Positions 59,120 through 64,000 of a stretch of 64,000 nt of DNA are shown here, piece after piece (position 1 is the stretch's first letter; each line of letters begins with the position of its first letter). Under the pieces are notes generated by a model. It was not told the origin of the DNA. It did no database searches and was given only the letters and a program-made list of their open reading frames with translations. Source of the DNA: Dendrobium chrysotoxum (lineage: Eukaryota; Streptophyta; Magnoliopsida; Asparagales; Orchidaceae); NCBI GenBank assembly GCA_019925795.1, contig CM034315.1:9114001-9178000 (forward strand), given 5' to 3'. The position numbers were made by a program, and so were the translations under genes.

Positions 59120-60420
59120 CAATTAACAAGGGGTAACATATCAAAGTTCAAACTCGAACTTGAATTCGAAATTGAATTTAAAATTTAAGGTGACAATCAA
59201 ATTCGAACTTAAGGTTGAGATTATATTTTGAATTAAAGTTGAATTTAAATTTGAGTTTAAGGTTCAAGTTGAATGGACCTTTCTTCAAAATTTATGACTC
59301 AACAGATCGAGTTTCACTCAATCATGTAGGTGCACGAAATCGATATGAAAAATCTAGGGATCGAGCTTGACTCTTTTCATTTTACCAATTGACTTGGGTC
59401 GAAATGTCAAAATTTGAATTGACTTTAAGTTGGAAATCAAATTCAAATTTCAGGTTGAATTATATTTTAAACTCAAAGTTTTAATTTGAACTTGAAGCTC
59501 AAGTCAAATGGATCTTTCTTCGAATTTTATGACTCAATAGATTGAGTCTCACATAATCATATATGTGCATAAAATTGATATGAAAGATCTAAGGATCGGG
59601 TTCGACTCTTTTTATTTCACCAATTTACTTGGGTCGAAATGTCAAAATCCGAATTTGATCTTGAAATCAAAGCTGAAGTTGAATTTAAGTTTGGAATCAA
59701 ATTTAAGTTCAATTTTGAAATTAAATTTGAACTTAAGATTAAATTAGGTTTTGAGGTTGAATTTAAACTTAAATCTTGTATTCAATTCAAGCTTGAAATT
59801 AAATTTAAATTGAAATTGAATTTGAATTTGAATCTAGATTTAAACTGAAGATTGAAACTGAACGGATCTTCTTCTAAATTTGAAACTCTGCATATTAAAT
59901 TTTATTCAAATATATAGGTTTACCAAATTAGCTTGAAGATCCTAAGGCTTGACTCTTTGCACCCCACCAAGCAATTTAGGGGTGAAATGTCAAAGCCTAG
60001 AATTGACTGAAGAGTTTTCAATTTACATTGTATATGTTCAACTACAACATAATATTGTAGAAGACACATAGCAACGATGATTAAAGTTGATTTGAAAGAT
60101 TTCATTAACTTTTGAAACTCAAAATGTTGAGTTTTATTTTCAACATAATGGTTATCAAAAATCAAGGGGAAATCTAGCAACCTTGACTTGAATCTTTCAC
60201 CACACTGACTAGCTTAGGGTCAAATGTCAGAATCTAGGTTTGATTAAAAAAATTTTGAATCTAGGTTTTGAGATTAAGGAATTTTTTTTAAATTGTGAAA
60301 CTTAGCATGCAGAGATTTATTCGCATGAGAGTTTACAGCATATGTATAAAGATTTTGACAAGCTTGGCTTGACTCTTTTGCTCTACCAATAAACTTGGAG
60401 GCAAAATGTCAAAGCCCAGC
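59120..60420. repeat. Degenerate tandem repeat, units about 185-335 bp
   Basis: A block reading TTGGGTCGAAATGTCAAAAT recurs in diverged form near 59129, 59394, 59634, 59965, 60212 and 60390, each time after a sequence similar to GACTCTTTTTATTTCACCAA. Stretches of AAATTTGAATTTGAA separate the copies. Open frames here are low-complexity. Confidence 0.65.
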
Positions 60421-60584
60421 TTGGAGGGAGGTTTCCTACACTCGCCTCTCTTTTCACATGTCTTAATTGAGTTGGCCACACTCACCCAAGGGAGAAATGG
60501 GTAGAGGGACCAACGGAAGAAAGGTAGTCAAAACTATCGATGCAATAAAATTTGTAGTGCTATTAAAGATGGAGAGAGAGATTA

Positions 60585-60602
60585 TCCCCAGCGGAGTCGC
60601 CA
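60585..60602 (-). other. Primer-binding site of the Tat-like element
   Basis: On the minus strand this reads TGGCGACTCCGCTGGGGA and begins 6 nt after the LTR end, starting with the TGG expected from a tRNA 3-prime CCA. I associate this type with tRNA-Arg priming in Tat/Ogre elements. It sets the element's orientation. Confidence 0.75.
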
Positions 60603-60608
60603 TTTTTT

Positions 60609-63601
60609 TGTTTGATTGAAAAATATAGTTTGAAAAAGTTTTAATTTTCTTTGGGAAAGTTGAATTTCTGAAATTTTAATTTTATAATCGAACACTTATT
60701 ATGAATGATATATCACCTCGAAAGGTAATCATATCGTTTCTTAATAGGTTCTGATTACAAATCTTGATATTTATCCTGATTATTATAATCAAACTTAATG
60801 AGAAATAATATATGATCCTGAAGGATTAAAATGATGTTTAATCCATTATTTGACTATAATAATCGAGATAAGAAGTCATTAATTTTATAATCAAAGTTAC
60901 GATAATTGTACGATATATCTCCTCGAGAGAAGAGGATATCGTCTATTATCGATCATTTGACAATGACGATAATGATCGTTAACTTGACTTTCCCAAAGAT
61001 AATCAATTAAGGGTTTTAAAAACTTAATTTTAAAAATCTGGTCTGGGTTTCTAAATCTCCTACGAGCGCAAGCCCTCGTAGTTAATTACATCGTAGGAAA
61101 CCAGAAAACTCCCTACGAATACTCTCGATTAAAATAGTGATACAAATTTCATTTAAAATTTTAAATATTGATATCAAATGAGGTAGGGACTGAAAATTCA
61201 ATAGGGATTGGTTCAAGATTGAGCAGTTCTTTCTGGAGTCAAAGGAAGAAGGGTATGAGGTGTTTTGAGATTCTAAATTACTTCAGAAACACCCCCAAAC
61301 TATCTTAAGTGTTGGGTTTAAATTTGATGGAATGAGATTTAAGTTTAAGTGATCAATTTTATTAGAAAATGGGAACTAGATTCCCGGAGGTTGAGGTCTT
61401 AAGATTAAAAATTTGCCTCAGAATCTAAGTCTAAACTGGGTACTGAAAATCAGTGACCCGGAACCTAGCTAATGCAATGCAGTCTTGGACTTACCCCGGC
61501 CTGGATTGGGGAGCCAGCTAAACCACCTAAACGCTTCAAAACCATGTGTCCGGTCTTTAAATGTATAGTGGGTAGGGACGTTGTTTAAGATTAGTTTAAA
61601 GAATTGGGGTCGACATCTAGAGCAGATTCCTAATTGACCCCTTAACATATGTTGGGTAAAATGCTTAAGTTAGAAATGCAATTAAAGATTAGACTCAAAT
61701 TTAATTTGTTACTAATGCAATATATACTAGTCGACTCGATTAAATGCTTTAAATCAGAATGAAGTAATTTTAAAATTAGGCTTAAAAAATATGTTTTATC
61801 CTAGAGATTGCACAACATCCCCTTGGACAGAACTGCATCCTAATAGGTCAGGTGGTCTGCCAAAACCTGCAGGCGGGGAGGTGCCTAATAAGGTAGAGAA
61901 GATTCAATATGATGCATGAAAAACTCCCGACGGGTCCGAGCTTACTTCTTAAAAATGTTAGAGTTACTATCTGAGCCTAAAATTTTTTAAGTTTTGTTTA
62001 AGTAGAAATAGTTTTTGACCGTACCCTTATGAGTCTCCGATCGGATTCCAGGCTAAAACAAAGATCGACATGCAAAAGCACAAAAAAACTATTAAAAGCA
62101 TGCAATCCTAATATCGCAATCAACACATCAATCAAATCAATCAAATAATTAAATCAATTAAATAAATATTCAAAATGAAAGTCTGTAGGCAAGTGCCTTT
62201 TAATTATACAACCCAGGGTCTGCAGGAAAAGTAAAGTGGCCGGGTACCACTGACAACAACCTAGATTCTACTCCTAAGACTCAAGTGACTTTGAGATTTG
62301 AGATTCTTCTCATTCTTTACTTCTTCTTCTTCTTGGAACTCCTTGGATTGTCGGGTCTGGAAATGGGCTCAACAGATTTGAAATGATATTTGGAAACTAA
62401 TGGAAGTGGTCCCAAGGTCTGAGGAGGTCATTTGGTCAAAATGATCTATTTGAAATCTAAAGGGCCTTCTTGGTCAACTTAGGTTGCCTTGGTCAACCAG
62501 GTTGACCCAAGGTCTTATTTTGGGTTCAATAGGTTGGGTTTGACATTTGAAATTTGCTGGAAGTGATTGCATTTGATTTGGAGCTCATTTGGTTCAAATG
62601 ACCATTTACACCCCATAGGGGTATTTTGGTCATTTTGACCCCTGGTCAACTGAGGGTCAATATGAGTCCAAAAAAATATAGTTTAATGCTCAATGGGTTA
62701 TAATCAAGGGTCTGGAAGTGATTTGAGGGTTTGGAGAAGGCTCCAAGGTCAGGATCCACTGGGTGGCAGGTCCAGTGGCATAGATTGTAAATATTTGAAG
62801 GTTTTACAGCCTTTGGATTTTAATTCAGTTTCTGAGGTTAGAGACCTCAGAATGAGCTCAAATTTGGCGGGTTGTCTCTAGAGACATGTCATATCAGTGT
62901 GAAACTGACAGACTCTGAATTAGAAGTCATTTGACTGGGATTTGAGGTGTTCAAAGATTTGCTGAAAAAGACTTTCAAGACTTAGACCTTAAGCCTTAGA
63001 TTTGATCTAGATTTTTGGTTTTGAGTTGGTTCTTGAGTTTGAATGATAGGGTTTGAACTACCTAAATCATTTATAATCATTTAAGTGATTGTAGATGATT
63101 ATATAGGATTAAAGTCAGGTCAGAGGCTGTGACAGCTAAATCTGGGTTGTTTAAAGGTCAAGATTGGTCAGGGATTTGAATTGACTTGAACTCTTGATTG
63201 ATTTGAGTATTGAATAGATTGATTTAAAGTCTGGGTTGATCTGGAGTTTGAATAAATGTGAGATCTGGATAGATCTAAGATCTAGGAGAATCCTAATACC
63301 TAAATTAATCTAGGGAGATCCTAGGGTCCAGAGTAGATCCTAGGGACTGAAGTCTAGGAAAATCCTAGAGTCTAGGAAACCCTAAGGTCTGAGATCTAGA
63401 AGATTCTTAGGATCTAGAATAGATCTTAAAGTCTGGATTCTAGGAAGATCCTAGGGTCTAGATTAGCCTGGAGTTTAATTGGATTGAGTTTAAAATTAAT
63501 CTAGGATTAAGATTGATTTAAATCTGGTTTGATATTAAAGTCTAGATTGATCTTAGGGTCTGGATTGGTCCCACTGACCTTATACAAAAATGAGGTCAAC
63601 A
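60609..63601 (-). repeat. 5-prime LTR (right copy) of the Tat-like element
   Basis: 2993 bp; on the minus strand it starts TGTTGACCTC and ends AATCAAACA. A roughly 20-bp insertion near 63205 and scattered changes distinguish it from the left copy. Its U3 motif array is at 63275-63560. Confidence 0.85.
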
Positions 63602-64000
63602 CATGAGAGCAGACTTCTGATTTAGCACGCATGGGAAACAACCAAACGAAATGAGAAAAATCATCAACTAATAGTAGATAATAGCAGAATCCTTGATTTT
63701 GTAAAGTTGGGGATGGTCCTCATACATATGAGTGCACTAGTTCTAATGGGTTACAAGTATGAGTACTAGAAACGGAGAAAGGTAACTTGTGACTTTTGGA
63801 AGTCATACAGGGAAAACATGAGGAAAACGCATGCAGAATTTTGAGCTCCGGATGCTGTTTGGAAATTACAGAGAGTATGTGCTGATGAGGATGTCCAAGA
63901 CGCCGATGCCATCTTAGATCGGAGGAGAGTGATGCTTGAAGAGTTGTGGTGGAGGACGGGGTTAGAAGATTAACTGGGTAGAGGCCGTCACGGGCGGGAC
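63602..64000 (-). pseudogene. Outer copia element pol, integrase N-part (continues past the window)
   Basis: Read on the minus strand from 64000: LRWHRRLGHPHQHIL (the H-x4-H part of the integrase zinc region), a SKSHKLPF segment, then DDFSHFVWLFPMRAKSEV leading to the insertion point. Several stops and frame changes are present. It joins in sense to 51541, where the integrase resumes (FIENQLSTKVK), which shows that both pieces were one gene before the 12-kb insertion. Confidence 0.8.

Larger units (their letters stand above)
51542..63601 (-). mobile_element. Nested 12-kb Tat/Ogre-like LTR element without gag-pol (LARD-like)
   Basis: This element interrupts the integrase of the outer copia element and is flanked by the 5-bp direct repeat CATGA (51537-51541 and 63602-63606). 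Long direct repeats of about 3 kb (51542-54515 and 60609-63601) are its LTRs. The primer site, TGGCGACTCCGCTGGGGA on the minus strand (60585-60602), lies 6 nt inside the right LTR, so the element reads on the minus strand; I associate this site type with Tat/Ogre elements. The 6.1-kb interior has no recognisable protease, RT or integrase; it has one basic ORF and three tandem-repeat zones. The LTRs differ by roughly 4% in the first 230 bp compared by eye, so it is much older than the SIRE-like element. It probably depends on another element's proteins. Confidence 0.85.

Noticed and set aside
59565..59848. Lys/Phe/Glu/Leu-rich open frames in two frames
   Set aside because: They come from AAATTTGAA low-complexity DNA between degenerate repeats; not a credible protein.

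Overview
This is a stretch of flowering-plant nuclear genome, most likely a large, repeat-rich monocot genome. The evidence is an intron-containing MCM6 gene, a GC-rich intronless UDP-glycosyltransferase, and nested LTR retrotransposons of plant lineages (SIRE-like and other Ty1/copia, Tat/Ogre-like Ty3). The species cannot be named from the sequence. Only two host gene families are supported: a tandemly duplicated UGT708-type glycosyltransferase (1-375 partial; 6797-8155 complete) and one MCM6 DNA-helicase subunit gene on the minus strand (34710-46825, 17 exons, 834 codons plus stop reconstructed here with every junction in phase). Nearly everything else is mobile-element DNA of different ages.

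Layout. 1-12540: tandem UGT duplication with a period near 7.8 kb. The two copies act as natural empty/filled-site controls for three insertions: a solo copia-type LTR (1374-2446, 5-bp target duplication), a hAT-like non-autonomous transposon (9434-10548, 8-bp duplication) and a 120-bp MITE (12320-12439, 3-bp duplication). 12540-16401: AT-rich decayed repeat DNA. 16402-27359: a complete, very young SIRE/Maximus-like copia element with near-identical 1.96-kb LTRs, a gag-pol frame broken by three in-frame stops, and an extra ORF after pol. 27360-34709: decayed DNA with a dead Ty3 gag fragment and a degenerate 155-bp tandem array. 34710-46950: MCM6 and its E2F/telo-box promoter; its 5.65-kb intron 7 holds LTR debris. 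46950-48968: AT-rich intergenic DNA. 48969 to the window end: a broken minus-strand copia element, split inside its integrase by a 12-kb Tat/Ogre-like element (51542-63601, TSD CATGA) that shows no gag-pol and is full of tandem repeats.

Most unusual signals. (i) The SIRE-like LTRs carry a dense array of 13-bp palindromes (TCGTACTGTACGA and variants), mostly in pairs with about 20-bp spacing and followed by a TATA box. A second array of the same palindromes, again with a TATA box, lies between pol and the extra ORF, as if that ORF had its own LTR-like promoter. (ii) The 12-kb element contains a 48-49-bp tandem array in which each unit is a perfect or near-perfect hairpin. The stem arms change together from unit to unit while the loop stays almost constant, a covariation pattern. 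(iii) The intact UGT has lost two normally conserved sugar-donor residues of its PSPG box (Trp22 to Ser, Gln44 to His).
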